DNA of 64,000 nt from Cytophagales bacterium (GCA_030446715.1 JAUJMU010000012.1:135718-199717), one strand, 5' to 3'; counted from the first letter of the stretch, positions 1 through 9,089 are shown. A program made the numbers and translations. Notes: generated by a model from the letters alone, not told the origin.

Positions 1-188
1 TCTTCCAGTCCGGCAATGTCAGGGTCAGGGCACAAAGCCCGCAGCCGCTCCGGGTCCAGATGATGCACCGTCTGCAGGAAGCCTTGCGCCGGACAGAACA
101 GAATAACGCCGGCGTTGATGAACTCTTCGCGTTCCACGCGCGGCACTACCCGGATCACGGCGTACTCAAATAATTGCTTTTCTTGCAT
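1..188 (-). CDS. DUF3037 family protein (5' part only; runs off the window start)
   Basis: The minus strand from 188 reads MQEKQLFEYAVIRVVPRV, followed by a conserved-looking stretch with EEFINAGVILFCP, and stays open to base 1, so only the first 62 residues are visible. This is the N-terminus typical of DUF3037 proteins, which are often encoded next to HipA-like kinases. The ATG lies inside the 3' end of the upstream kinase gene (23-base overlap), which implies translational coupling. The biochemical role of DUF3037 is unknown. It was identified by reading the strand directly; the C-terminus is outside the window. Confidence 0.8.
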   Translation of the reverse strand, partial: MQEKQLFEYAVIRVVPRVEREEFINAGVILFCPAQGFLQTVHHLDPERLRALCPDPDIAGLE

Positions 189-978
189 TTTGGGCTTCTC
201 TGACAAGCGTTTCGGATGTGGCAATTCGGTTTTCCAGAAACTGGGTGTACACCCGGCGGCGTTCATCGGCAGGCAGGTCCGAAGATTCGTCGGCCAGCCA
301 TTCGTCTGGAATGAGGGAGACAATGGAACGGATCAGCGGGGCGTCCAGCAGGGCGCGGAATTCCTGATCCACGGCTTCCAGCTGGGAGGCCAGCGGCAAC
401 AGCACGTGGTCTTTTACCGCCGCAAAAGGCCGCCTGCTCTGGGGCTCCCAGTTCTCCCATGAATGGTGAAAGTAGAGTGCCGCACCGTGGTCAATCAGCC
501 ATAGTTCCTTGTGCCAGATCAGCATATTCGTATTGCGGGCCGTGCGGTCCACATTGGTGAGCAGGCAATCGAGCCAGACAATCTGTGAGGCCAGTTTTGC
601 GTCAACCGGGTTTACCAGCGGATCAAAGGTGATGGCACCGGAAAGATAATGCAGCGCAAGGTTAAGCCCGCCGCTGGCCCGGAGCAGATCCTGAATTTCT
701 TCGTCGGGTTCGGTGCGGCCAAGGGCCGGATCAAGCCCGGCAAACACAATTTCCGGCACCCGTAAACCCAGCGCACGGGCCAGTTCACCGCCGATCAGTT
801 CGGCAATGAGGGCTTTTACGCCCTGACCGGCCCCGCGGAATTTGAGCACGTACAGAAAATCGTCGTCTGCCTCCACAATGGCCGGCAGTGAGCCGCCTTC
901 GCGCAGCGGCGTGGCGTAGCGGGTCACCTGCACAGTACGCAGGCGGGTCCCGCTGTAAGGGGCTGATGCATGATTCAA
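166..978 (-). CDS. HipA-like kinase domain protein (HipA_2 type)
   Basis: A 270-residue protein resembling the short HipA_2 family, i.e. the kinase core without the N-terminal HipA domain. An N-terminal lobe with a basic LKF strand (near residues 45-47) leads to a catalytic-loop-like segment around residues 137-151 (LDCLLTNVDRTARNTN) and a DHG metal-binding motif at 163-165 followed by AALYFHH. HipA is a Ser/Thr kinase that acts on glutamyl-tRNA synthetase; the target of this short family is not established and no HipB-like antitoxin is adjacent. The start overlaps the stop of the PA14-OmpA gene by four bases and the end overlaps DUF3037, so the three genes form one tightly coupled operon. 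Confidence 0.8.
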   Translation of the reverse strand: MNHASAPYSGTRLRTVQVTRYATPLREGGSLPAIVEADDDFLYVLKFRGAGQGVKALIAELIGGELARALGLRVPEIVFAGLDPALGRTEPDEEIQDLLRASGGLNLALHYLSGAITFDPLVNPVDAKLASQIVWLDCLLTNVDRTARNTNMLIWHKELWLIDHGAALYFHHSWENWEPQSRRPFAAVKDHVLLPLASQLEAVDQEFRALLDAPLIRSIVSLIPDEWLADESSDLPADERRRVYTQFLENRIATSETLVREAQNARKAII

Positions 979-2240
979 ATCTCTTTCCTCCTTATGATAA
1001 ACGCTACGCGGCGGTTTCGGGCCCGTTCGGCTTCGGTGGCATTGCCGGCAACCGGCCGGGAGCCGCCGTACCCTTTTACCGTCACCCGGTCTTCGCCTAT
1101 GCCCTTGCGGATCAGGTAACTGGCTACCACCTGAGCCCGTTGTTCCGACAATGCCTGATTCAGCCGGGCCTCGCCGGCGTTTTCGGTGTGCCCCAAAATT
1201 TGGATCTGCATGTCCGGATTCCTGTGCAGTGCCCGGACCAGTTTGTCCGGTTGTCCGTACGACTCCGGCAGTAATACATAGCGGCTTTGCTCAAACAGCA
1301 CGTGGCTGAGCACAATGGTTTTGCCCGCTTGCACGCGTTCAAAGTTTTGCCCCTGTACGGGTTCCGGTTCTTTCCGGTTGCCCGCGGCAGCAAGGGGTGG
1401 CGCCGGCGTTCTGGCTTTGGCGGTAGCCGTCGGGTCAGCGGAAACTGGCACTTTCCTGCCATCCTCCGGTTTAGTAGTGTCCGACGGTTTCTTTTCCGGA
1501 TTGCGTACAACCGGCTGGCTGGGGGCTGGTTTCGGGCCTGGTTCCGGCGGCGGAGCGTACAGGTATTCGGGCGGAATCAGTTCCCGCTGGCGGGACGTAA
1601 TGAGGCCAAAGAAACCGGACGTTTCGTAATAAGGCGGCTCCCAGTACAGTTTGATGGTCCCGGAGCCAAGGTAGTTGAAGTAATCAATCTTAAGGGAATA
1701 GCAACTGCCGCCTTTCAGCTTCACCTCTGCCGTATAAGAAACCGGTCTGGTGTTGAGCGTGATGGACTCGCCACTGATCTTGTACCATTTGTCAATCACC
1801 AGCTTCCCGCCCAGCCACAGGCGGGCTCCGTCATCTACGCGCAGCACGATCCGGTACATGCCGTCTTCCGGGGCAAACAGGCGGCCCGTCCAGCGGGCGG
1901 AGAATCCGAGCCCTTCCAGACCCTGCGCATATACCGGGTGGGCCCACTGGTATTTTACCTGGTCGTCGGCCCGGGAAAAAACGTATTGCTCAAAATTGAT
2001 TCCGTTGTAAAAATCCACCCGCAAGCCCTTGCTGGTGTTTCTGCCGGCAGGCTCCTGCTTTCCTGTCGTATCTGATTCTCCAACGGATGGGCCGTTGGCC
2101 GGGTCCGCCGGATTTGCGGCGGCTTGCAGATAAAAAAGCGGCAAGATCAGGTAAAAAAGACCTTTCCGGAGCAGAAAGGCATGCAGCCACTTCCCATGGT
2201 GCAGCTTTAAACGTGATCCGGAAAAGCATCGGGTAATCAT
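975..2240 (-). CDS. PA14 domain / OmpA-like C-terminal domain envelope protein
   Basis: A 421-residue exported protein. A hydrophobic segment at about residues 28-42 is the likely signal peptide, preceded by a long basic N-region. A PA14-type beta-sandwich follows (about 73-190; GLRVDFYNG, FSARWTGRLFAPEDG, VDDGARLWLGGKLVID, terms seen in carbohydrate-binding PA14 modules). A Pro/Lys/Thr-rich linker spans about 230-300. The C-terminus is an OmpA peptidoglycan-binding domain (about 305-421; LGHTENAGEARLNQALSEQRA, VKGYGG, ARNRRVAF). The fusion suggests a peptidoglycan-anchored protein displaying a glycan-binding module. Its stop overlaps the HipA-like kinase start. No other in-frame ATG lies nearby, so the start is as given. 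Confidence 0.85.
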   Translation of the reverse strand: MITRCFSGSRLKLHHGKWLHAFLLRKGLFYLILPLFYLQAAANPADPANGPSVGESDTTGKQEPAGRNTSKGLRVDFYNGINFEQYVFSRADDQVKYQWAHPVYAQGLEGLGFSARWTGRLFAPEDGMYRIVLRVDDGARLWLGGKLVIDKWYKISGESITLNTRPVSYTAEVKLKGGSCYSLKIDYFNYLGSGTIKLYWEPPYYETSGFFGLITSRQRELIPPEYLYAPPPEPGPKPAPSQPVVRNPEKKPSDTTKPEDGRKVPVSADPTATAKARTPAPPLAAAGNRKEPEPVQGQNFERVQAGKTIVLSHVLFEQSRYVLLPESYGQPDKLVRALHRNPDMQIQILGHTENAGEARLNQALSEQRAQVVASYLIRKGIGEDRVTVKGYGGSRPVAGNATEAERARNRRVAFIIRRKEI

Positions 2241-2442
2241 AGCAAAGGGGCCGGGGATAAGATGGAGGGTTTCGTTTCGGGTAATTGTTCAAAGCCTGTA
2301 AGTAAAGATAACGGTAAAGGGTAAATGCTCACCTGAAAAGTCTGGTCAGCCGGTTTTCATTTTCCAGCTGACTGAATCTTGAGAAACCAGTAAAACCATT
2401 GGCCGCCATCTGCGTTCAGAAGACAGACATAACTTTTATAGA

Positions 2443-2661
2443 ATGGATATTCTGCTCAGCGGCAAAGCCATCCGTAAATTTCTGGACACTGTTTCCATCT
2501 ATGATTATCAGATCAGCCACAAGGACAGCGAATACTATCTGCACCTGAAAACTTCGCAGGGTGATTTTACCATCCTTCCCGTGGAAGCGTTGTCCTCGGT
2601 GGAGGTGGGAGATCTGGAGGTGATGCTGAATGAGAAGCTTGCCCGTACCCGGAACCGGTAG
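2443..2661 (+). CDS. small hypothetical protein
   Basis: A 72-residue reading frame starting MDILLSGKAIRKFLDTVSIY, of mixed charge, without signal peptide or membrane segment. Predicted content is two short amphipathic helices around a beta-rich centre (YYLHLKTSQGDFTILPVE). I do not recognise the family. It stands 200 bases from the divergent PA14-OmpA gene and 66 bases upstream of the LarA-like gene in the same direction, so it could be co-transcribed with it. Codon use looks like that of its neighbours, which argues for a real gene. Confidence 0.55.
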   Translation: MDILLSGKAIRKFLDTVSIYDYQISHKDSEYYLHLKTSQGDFTILPVEALSSVEVGDLEVMLNEKLARTRNR

Positions 2662-2727
2662 GTTTTTCCTGCTCCCCAGGGTGGCCTCCGGCCAGCCGGC
2701 TTATCTGTTTTCATTTTTGTTTGCGGC

Positions 2728-4119
2728 ATGTCCATACACATTCAGGTTGAATACGGAAACACCTTTCTGCGGGTCGCGGTCCCGGAAGGGACAGTTGAAA
2801 AAGGAATGACATCCGCACCTGCGCCCCTCCATGGCCGGGTCGTCATTCCGGCCGCGTTGGCTGCGCCCATTGCCTCTCCGCCACTGCTGGAAATTGCCCG
2901 GGTAAAGCTGCACAAAAACCCGCAGGCAAAGGCAGTAATCGTGGTTTCGGACAACACCCGGCCGGTACCCTGCCGCGGCGAAGACGGACTGATGGTGCAT
3001 ATCATCCGCACCTTGCGGGAGGCTGGTTTCCGGGACGAAGCCATTACCGTGCTGATCGGGGCCGGTTCGCACCGCAACATGGAACCCGATGAATGCGAGG
3101 CCATGCTGGGGCTGGCCCAATCGGGCATGGACAACGTGCCCGTGGTCAACCACGAGTATGACGTGGAAGAACAACTGCTCCTGATTGGCCATACCCGCCG
3201 GGGTTCAGTGGTGAAGATCAACCGCCAGTACATGGAGGCCGACCTGAAAATCGTGACGGGTCTGGTGGAAAGTCACTTCATGGCCGGCGCTTCCGGCGGA
3301 CGGAAAGGCATCTGCCCGGGCATTGTCGGCAAGGAAACCCTCACCATTTTCCACGGTGCCAGACTGCTGAGTTCGAAGCTGGCCGCGGATCTGGTGCTGG
3401 AAGGCAATCCCCTGAACGATGAGGCACTGGAAACGGCACTGATGGCCGGCTGCGATTTTCTGGTGAACGTCACCCTGGATGCTGCCAAAAGGACAACCGG
3501 TATTTTTGCCGGCGACATGGTGGAAGCCCACCGGCAGGCAGTGGCCAAAATCCGCGGGTACGTGGTGGTGGAAATTGATCAGTTGTACGACATCGTGCTG
3601 GTTCCGGCCGGCTTTGTGGGCATCAACCACTACCAGGCAGCCAAGGCGGCCACCGAAGCGGCCCGGGCCCTCCGGCAGGGCGGCATCATGATCATTGTGT
3701 CCGAAAATACGGACGTGGACCCCATCGGCGGACCGGGTTACAAGCAGGCGATGCAACTGCTGAAGGAAAACGGGAAGGAGAGGTTTATGGAAATGATCAG
3801 CGCCCCGGACTGGAAGATGGTGCCGGAACAGTGGCAGGTACAGATGTGGTGCAAGGTGCTGGATGTGCTCGGCAGCGAAGACCACCTGTACTACTGCTGC
3901 CTTGACATTCCCCTTTCAGACTACCGCATCCTGCCCGGTCACCCGGCCATGGAACTGGTTGCGGATCTGGCCACCGGCGGAGAAAGCAAAGTGGCGCAGA
4001 TGGAGCGGATGGTGGAACGGGTAGTCGCGGAAGCCATCCAACGGAGTGGTAAACCTGACCCGACCATTCTGTTCCTGAAAGACGGCCCTTACGGAATACC
4101 GGAACTGGTAAGCCAATAA
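2728..4119 (+). CDS. LarA-like (nickel-dependent lactate racemase family, DUF2088) protein
   Basis: A 463-residue cytoplasmic protein of the LarA superfamily. Residues corresponding to the LarA active site are visible: SDNTRP at 74-79 (Asp and Arg), GSHR at 113-116, NHEYD near 141, SHFMAGASGGRKGICPG at 182-198 with the Lys to which the pincer nickel cofactor is bound in LarA, and FHG at 208-210. LarA interconverts D- and L-lactate, but many relatives have other 2-hydroxyacid or unknown substrates. The cofactor genes larB, larC and larE are not in this window. The start ATG follows shortly after the upstream small gene. The family assignment is firm; the substrate is not. Confidence 0.85.
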   Translation: MSIHIQVEYGNTFLRVAVPEGTVEKGMTSAPAPLHGRVVIPAALAAPIASPPLLEIARVKLHKNPQAKAVIVVSDNTRPVPCRGEDGLMVHIIRTLREAGFRDEAITVLIGAGSHRNMEPDECEAMLGLAQSGMDNVPVVNHEYDVEEQLLLIGHTRRGSVVKINRQYMEADLKIVTGLVESHFMAGASGGRKGICPGIVGKETLTIFHGARLLSSKLAADLVLEGNPLNDEALETALMAGCDFLVNVTLDAAKRTTGIFAGDMVEAHRQAVAKIRGYVVVEIDQLYDIVLVPAGFVGINHYQAAKAATEAARALRQGGIMIIVSENTDVDPIGGPGYKQAMQLLKENGKERFMEMISAPDWKMVPEQWQVQMWCKVLDVLGSEDHLYYCCLDIPLSDYRILPGHPAMELVADLATGGESKVAQMERMVERVVAEAIQRSGKPDPTILFLKDGPYGIPELVSQ

Positions 4120-4189
4120 GGGTTCAGGCTGCTGATTCCCCGCTATTTTCTGTTTGTTATCTGCTAGTTGTTGGGCGTAACTGAAAAAA

Positions 4190-4681
4190 GTGAGAAAACT
4201 TATAAAAATATTATTTAATGCGATTTTCGTTAAACAGCCTCCGCATGGGATACTTTCAGGCGATGACGAAGAATTTAACCAACTCACAAGTCAATCTCCT
4301 GTAAAATGGAATCCAGATGAAATAGAGTTTATTTGGAGTCTGGTAGGAAATATAGTGGAAGAGCACCCATTCGGTGAACAGAAAGAAATCAGAAGGGGTA
4401 CTAAACACTTCTCTCCAGGCACTAAAGTATATTGCTTCCCCATTAAATGGGGAGATGGCTATAGAAAAATTAAAGTGATTGGTCGGCCTAAATATAATTC
4501 TCGCTTGATAGTAGTTATTATCAATTCATCCTATGTAACCAATTGGCGGTTAGATAAAGTATATTCTCCGCGTGTGAAACGACTTATGCTGGAAAATCAT
4601 GGATGGAATGATAGTGAGCGAGCAAGGAAAGAAATTGAAGAAATGGCGCAAGGTTTGAATAAAAGAGATAACAAAACATAG
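4190..4681 (+). CDS. hypothetical protein, AT-rich, probably acquired
   Basis: A 163-residue protein with a GTG start and no signal peptide. It has a central beta-rich stretch (GTKVYCFPIKWGDGYRKIKVIGRPK) and a basic C-terminal helix. Base composition is visibly AT-richer than both neighbours, with many AAA, ATA and TTA codons, and it follows the LarA-like gene by 70 bases with no partner. I do not recognise the family with confidence. The size, composition and solitary position resemble orphan immunity-type genes of interbacterial toxin systems, but no toxin is nearby, so that is only a guess. Confidence 0.6.
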   Translation: MRKLIKILFNAIFVKQPPHGILSGDDEEFNQLTSQSPVKWNPDEIEFIWSLVGNIVEEHPFGEQKEIRRGTKHFSPGTKVYCFPIKWGDGYRKIKVIGRPKYNSRLIVVIINSSYVTNWRLDKVYSPRVKRLMLENHGWNDSERARKEIEEMAQGLNKRDNKT

Positions 4682-4787
4682 AAGTGAAGAAATGCTCCCA
4701 ACACTGCCCACCAACTACAACCGGGCCGCTAATGCGCATAGCTAACCCGGGAGGCCACGGCTGTGGGGGTGCCTGATCTATTATCCG

Positions 4788-5198
4788 CTACTCCTCCTTC
4801 CACGGCCACTGCACACAGGTGCCCACTTCAGGGAACAGCACAAAATCTCCCTTTCCCTTCATCACAAGGGTATACACCCTATAACCTTCCAGCAGGGCTT
4901 TGACCCGGTTCAATGTTTTGCCGGTTACCGATACATCGTCTACCAACAGAATACGCAGGCTGGTATCGGGAGGCAGTCCGGGCATTCTGATCAATAACGG
5001 GTCGTCGTACCGGGGCTTATTCTGCTCATCCCGGTAATTGACGTGTACCATCAGCAGGTCGCAGCCCAGCTGGTGGGCCGCCAGGCTGGCTGGTACGGTG
5101 CCGCCGGTGGCAATGCCGATCACCAGATCCACTTCCGGCAGCTGGCAGGCCCGCAGGCGCTGACTGATCTGAAGGAAAGACAGGGGCGTTTTGGACAT
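4788..5198 (-). CDS. phosphoribosyltransferase family protein
   Basis: A 136-residue type I phosphoribosyltransferase-like protein. The PRPP-binding motif ILLVDDVSVTGKT is clear, and an upstream VIGIATGGTVPA strand-loop matches the PPi-binding region. Start chosen at MSKTPLSF, two bases after the stop of the upstream S-component-like gene; the longer frame starting at 5270 only runs back into that gene. The enzyme would transfer ribose-5-phosphate to, or from, a nucleobase; the base is not predictable from these motifs, and similar domains also occur in competence and regulatory proteins. The tight coupling to a membrane permease suggests salvage of the imported compound (inference). Confidence 0.8.
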   Translation of the reverse strand: MSKTPLSFLQISQRLRACQLPEVDLVIGIATGGTVPASLAAHQLGCDLLMVHVNYRDEQNKPRYDDPLLIRMPGLPPDTSLRILLVDDVSVTGKTLNRVKALLEGYRVYTLVMKGKGDFVLFPEVGTCVQWPWKEE

Positions 5199-5200
5199 TT

Positions 5201-5764
5201 TTATTTTTTCCGGAAACACAGCCACCCGGCCACGATGCCAGGCACGGTGAGTACGAGTATGCCCGGCCACCCGTTCCGGATGGAGGTAAGGGCAAATTCA
5301 ACCGGCTGCTGATCCGGCAGCCAGCCCGGAAAGAGGGCCAGCAGCGTGCCCGAAACAACCTTTGCCGCCAGATAGGAAAGTGAAGCAGCCAGCCACTGAA
5401 CTACCGGAAGGCGCAGCAGAATAGCCGCAAAAAGGGCAAAGCACACCAGTTCCGTACTTAGTAACCCGACAATCGGCCATGCCGGAAAACCGGTGAACAG
5501 ATGGTTGATAACGGGAGCCAGCAAGCCGGCGATTATTCCTACCCGGGGCCGGAAAAATACTGCCGCCACGAACGGCGCATAGAACATGGGCAGCAGCCGG
5601 GCTCCTGCCGGCACATTGCCTGCCAGCGGAAGCTGGTGCACCAGAACGGGCAACAACAGGGTCGCCAGCAGCACAACCACGGTTGCTCTTACCGACAGCC
5701 GGTCTTCTTTCAGGAAAGGGGGGAGATTGGGGGAATAAATACGCATAGGTCTTGCTTTGCCCAC
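5201..5764 (-). CDS. ECF transporter S component-like membrane protein
   Basis: A 187-residue protein with five or six hydrophobic helices. GARLLPMFYAPFVAAVFF, then GIIAGLLAPVINHLFTGFP, is typical of vitamin/nucleobase-binding S components of energy-coupling-factor transporters. S components bind substrate and dock on a shared EcfAAT module, which is not encoded here. It is first in a two-gene operon with a phosphoribosyltransferase two bases downstream, so a base or base-like vitamin is a reasonable candidate substrate (inference). Two ATGs are possible, 5764 and 5746; the second (MRIYSPN) gives a shorter N-tail. The 75 bases upstream show no riboswitch that I can recognise. Confidence 0.65.
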   Translation of the reverse strand: MGKARPMRIYSPNLPPFLKEDRLSVRATVVVLLATLLLPVLVHQLPLAGNVPAGARLLPMFYAPFVAAVFFRPRVGIIAGLLAPVINHLFTGFPAWPIVGLLSTELVCFALFAAILLRLPVVQWLAASLSYLAAKVVSGTLLALFPGWLPDQQPVEFALTSIRNGWPGILVLTVPGIVAGWLCFRKK

Positions 5765-5839
5765 AATTTACAGACCCGCGGACAGAATGTGAAATAATTT
5801 AAGCGGTTGGCAGAAATCACCAGCTACAGGAATCACCGG

Positions 5840-8767
5840 TTAAGCCACCGTATCCCTGGCCTGCCCGGCGTATTCAGAGGGAGCCATTCCATGCATTTCC
5901 TTGAAGCACCTGGCAAAGTAGGAGAGGTTATTGAAGCCGACCGTGTAGGCAATCTCGCTGATGCTGCCGCTGCGCTGACTGATCATACTGGCAGCCCGCT
6001 TCAGGCGCAGGGTACGGATAAATTCGCTGGGCGACTGGTCAGTCAGGGCCTTCAGCTTGCGGTACAGTTGCATCTTGCTCATCGACATCTGATTTTCCAG
6101 GTTCTCAACCGAGAAATCACCGTCGCCGAGGTTTTCTTCCACCACGGCAAGCACTTTGCTCAAAAACTGCTCATCTACCGAAGTAAGCGTGATGTCCCTG
6201 AGTTGCAGCTTTACTTCCCGCGTAAACCGTTCCCTCAGTTGCCGGCGGCTTTCCACCAGATTCCTGACCCGGGCCATCAGCTCGGCCGGATGAAAAGGCT
6301 TGGTCAGGTAGTCGTCAGCACCGGTTTCCAAGCCGCTGATCCGGCTTTCTACCGAAGCCCTGGCGGTCAGCAACACCAGCGGAATGTGGCTGGTGCGGGC
6401 ATCCTGGCGGAGCTGGCCGCACAGTTCCACTCCGTCCATCAGCGGCATCATCAGGTCACTCACAATCACGTCGGGTATCAGGGCAACCGCCTGGTTGAGC
6501 CCTTCCTGACCGTTGCATGCCTCGGCCACTACGTAATGACCCTCAAAGATTTCCCGGATGCAGGTCCGGATTTCGTCGTTGTCTTCCACGATGAGCAGCA
6601 GGGGCAGGGCTTCACCGGATACACCCGGCAAAGCCGGTGCCGGTGCCGGCAATTCTTCCTCTGACCGGTCGGACCGGGCAGAATCGGGCTGCGTCAGCTC
6701 TGCAGGATGGTCAGCAGACGGCCGGACCAGTTTGCTGCCGTCGGGGCAGGTGGTGTAGAGCGGCAGGAGTACGGTGAAACAACTGCCTTCACCGGGCCGG
6801 CTCTCAACCTGCAACTGCCCGCCGTGCAGGGAAACCAGTTCTTTCACCAGCGACAAGCCGATACCGGAGCCGCTCTGTTCCCGGACACCCGGCCGGTCTG
6901 CCTGGTAAAAACGGTCAAAGATTTTGTCCAGCTGGTCGGCCGGAATGCCCTGGCCGCTATCCTGAACGCTGATACGGAGATACTCGCCGCCTCCGGGCTT
7001 GCCGGCTGAAGCGGCCGCGGGTACCTGGTTCAGGGAAACGCTCACTTTCCCTCCGGCGTCCGTAAACTTCAGGGCGTTGGAAAGCAGATTGTACAGGATT
7101 TTCTCTACTTTATCCTTATCAAAATAAGTAACGGGAGTTTCCGCGGTGCCTTGCAGTACCAGATCAATCCGGCGGCTCTCGGCCAGCGACGAGAACGACC
7201 CCACCATCACCCTTACGAACCGGGCCAGATTGCCGCGCGAAACTTCCAGTCCCATGCTGCCTGATTCCAGCCGGGAGAGGTCCAGCAACTGGTTGATCAG
7301 CTGCAGCAGGCGCCGGGTACTGCGGTGCATGGTTTTGAGTTCGTGATCGTGGGCTTCAACAACCGGGCTGGCCATCATCTTTTCCAGCGGCGCCAGTATC
7401 AGCGTAAGGGGCGTGCGGAACTCGTGGGAAATATTGGCGAAGAACCGCGACTTGAGGTGATTCAGTTCGGCGAGCTTTTCGGATTCGGTCCGCTCCAGGC
7501 GCAGGTCGTTCTGCAGCCGTTCTTCCACCATCTGCGCCTGCTGGCGCTGGATCAGCAGGTGGTGTTTCTCAATCCGGCGGTTGGCCGCGTAACCCAGCCC
7601 GATGATGATGACAATAAAACCCAACCCTGTGTAAAGCCACTTTCTTTCCAGACTCTGATTATCGATAATGGCCGCTTTGAGTGCGTTTTCCTGCCGCAAC
7701 AACTGATTTTCCTGTTCTTTCCGTTCGGTATCGTAGCGGGCCTGCATTTCGGCAATCTGGCGGCTGCTCCGCTCATTGAAAATGGAATCATTCAGGGCAA
7801 GACCCAACTGCTGGTACTGATAGGCATTTTTGTAGTCCCCCGTTTTCAGGTAAACCTCAGCCATGCTGCGGTAGATACTCACCCGGTCGGGGCGCAGGCC
7901 GGCCGAGATGCTCAGGGCCAGTGCTTCGCGGTGGCTGGCAATGGCTTTGGAGTAATTGGAAAGCCGGGTATACACGTCGCCCATCCGGTTGAGGGAGGTC
8001 ACAATCATGTAATTGCTGCTGATCTTGCGGGCTGCTTCCAGTGCCCTTTTCTGGTAGTCCAGGGCACGGGTGAAGTCGCCCTGCCGGGCGTACACATCGC
8101 CGATGGTGCGCAGGGAGAAAGAAATCAGGTAATTGTCCTTTGCCTGCTCGTTGTTGCGCAGCGCCCGGAACGAAAACTCAAGCGAAAGCGGATACTGCGC
8201 CTGCTTGAAGTACATAAAGGCCAGATTGTTGAGTGCCCGGCCGGTTAATTGTTTATCCTTCAGCTTTTCGCTCATGGTCAGAGCCTGCGAAAAGTAAGCA
8301 ATGGCCTTGTCGTAGTTTTCCTGTTCGTAATAAACGGAAGCGATATTGATGGATGCATTGACTCCTTCCCAGGTATCATCCGCCTCCCTGCTGAACCTGA
8401 GGGCCTGCATGGAAAACGAAAGCGCCTTGTCCAGTTCGCCGCGCCGGTAGTGAACCCACCCCATATTGTCCAGAGCCCGGGCCTGCCCGCTTTTGTAGCC
8501 CAACTGGGCGGCAAGGGCCCGCGCCTCCCCGGCGTATTTCATGGCCACATCGGGTTCAGAATTCCGGTAGGCCACCGTCAGTGCATTCAGGAGTTTAACC
8601 CTGCCGGTATCAGGCCGGGCCGTTTTGAGTTGGGTCAGCAGGCTGTCTGTTGTACTTTCCTGAGCCTGGCCACTCACGCCGGCCAGCAGGAGCATGGCAA
8701 CCATACCCAGAACGGCAACTACACCATTTCCCTTTGTTAAAGTGCGCATCAGAACAGGGCAGTTCAC
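5840..8767 (-). CDS. hybrid two-component system protein: TPR sensor, histidine kinase, receiver, AraC-type output
   Basis: A 975-residue one-piece signalling protein. Signal peptide to about residue 36; tandem TPR repeats in the periplasm, about 50-335; coiled coil; one membrane helix at about 377-395. Then HisKA with NISHEFRTPL (phospho-His 448) and HATPase_c with NLLSNALKF (561-568), DSGQGIP and GSGIGLSL. The receiver spans about 722-840 with phospho-Asp 771 (VIVSDLMMPLMDG) and TKPFHPAEL. An AraC helix-turn-helix occupies about 868-967, ending in FARCFKEMHGMAPSEYA. All three catalytic modules look intact. Such hybrids usually control nearby carbohydrate or nutrient loci in Bacteroidota; here the next genes downstream on the same strand are the S-component/PRTase pair 75 bases away, the most obvious candidate targets (inference). 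Confidence 0.95.
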   Translation of the reverse strand: MNCPVLMRTLTKGNGVVAVLGMVAMLLLAGVSGQAQESTTDSLLTQLKTARPDTGRVKLLNALTVAYRNSEPDVAMKYAGEARALAAQLGYKSGQARALDNMGWVHYRRGELDKALSFSMQALRFSREADDTWEGVNASINIASVYYEQENYDKAIAYFSQALTMSEKLKDKQLTGRALNNLAFMYFKQAQYPLSLEFSFRALRNNEQAKDNYLISFSLRTIGDVYARQGDFTRALDYQKRALEAARKISSNYMIVTSLNRMGDVYTRLSNYSKAIASHREALALSISAGLRPDRVSIYRSMAEVYLKTGDYKNAYQYQQLGLALNDSIFNERSSRQIAEMQARYDTERKEQENQLLRQENALKAAIIDNQSLERKWLYTGLGFIVIIIGLGYAANRRIEKHHLLIQRQQAQMVEERLQNDLRLERTESEKLAELNHLKSRFFANISHEFRTPLTLILAPLEKMMASPVVEAHDHELKTMHRSTRRLLQLINQLLDLSRLESGSMGLEVSRGNLARFVRVMVGSFSSLAESRRIDLVLQGTAETPVTYFDKDKVEKILYNLLSNALKFTDAGGKVSVSLNQVPAAASAGKPGGGEYLRISVQDSGQGIPADQLDKIFDRFYQADRPGVREQSGSGIGLSLVKELVSLHGGQLQVESRPGEGSCFTVLLPLYTTCPDGSKLVRPSADHPAELTQPDSARSDRSEEELPAPAPALPGVSGEALPLLLIVEDNDEIRTCIREIFEGHYVVAEACNGQEGLNQAVALIPDVIVSDLMMPLMDGVELCGQLRQDARTSHIPLVLLTARASVESRISGLETGADDYLTKPFHPAELMARVRNLVESRRQLRERFTREVKLQLRDITLTSVDEQFLSKVLAVVEENLGDGDFSVENLENQMSMSKMQLYRKLKALTDQSPSEFIRTLRLKRAASMISQRSGSISEIAYTVGFNNLSYFARCFKEMHGMAPSEYAGQARDTVA

Positions 8768-9089
8768 AAATTATGAAAAATACCGGCGGGGTGCAGCCAG
8801 TTTCAAAAAAGTGTAAGTTAAGTATGGTTCATTTCTACCCTTCCGGGCAGGAAATCACCTCTAATCTAATTCATCCTGTTGTAATTGTCTGCTTTTTTTT
8901 GAAGAATCCTGATGGCCGGGGCGTGGTTGAGCCGGACCGGTAAATTTTCCGGTTAAACGGACCTTTTGCCCCGTGAAATGGCGGCTGAAGCGTGCTTTTC
9001 CGGAAGGAAAAGTAAGGGTGGGGAAATTAAATAGTGTACGCAGAATGCTAAAGGCAGCTGACGGTACAAACGTGTACGCAGGGTACCAG
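8768..9089. other. intergenic region, no gene seen
   Basis: About 320 bases between the start of the hybrid sensor gene and the stop of the frameshifted lipoprotein. One minus-strand frame stays open through much of it, but its composition does not look coding. No clear hairpin terminator or promoter match was found. Confidence 0.4.

Noticed and set aside
1287-2075. 262-codon + frame
   Set aside because: Antisense to the PA14-OmpA gene, Arg/Gly-rich, no domain; a shadow caused by high GC content.
5765-5839. Possible riboswitch before the S-component-like gene
   Set aside because: Only 75 bases, no conserved preQ1, TPP, FMN or purine riboswitch core recognisable on the minus strand.
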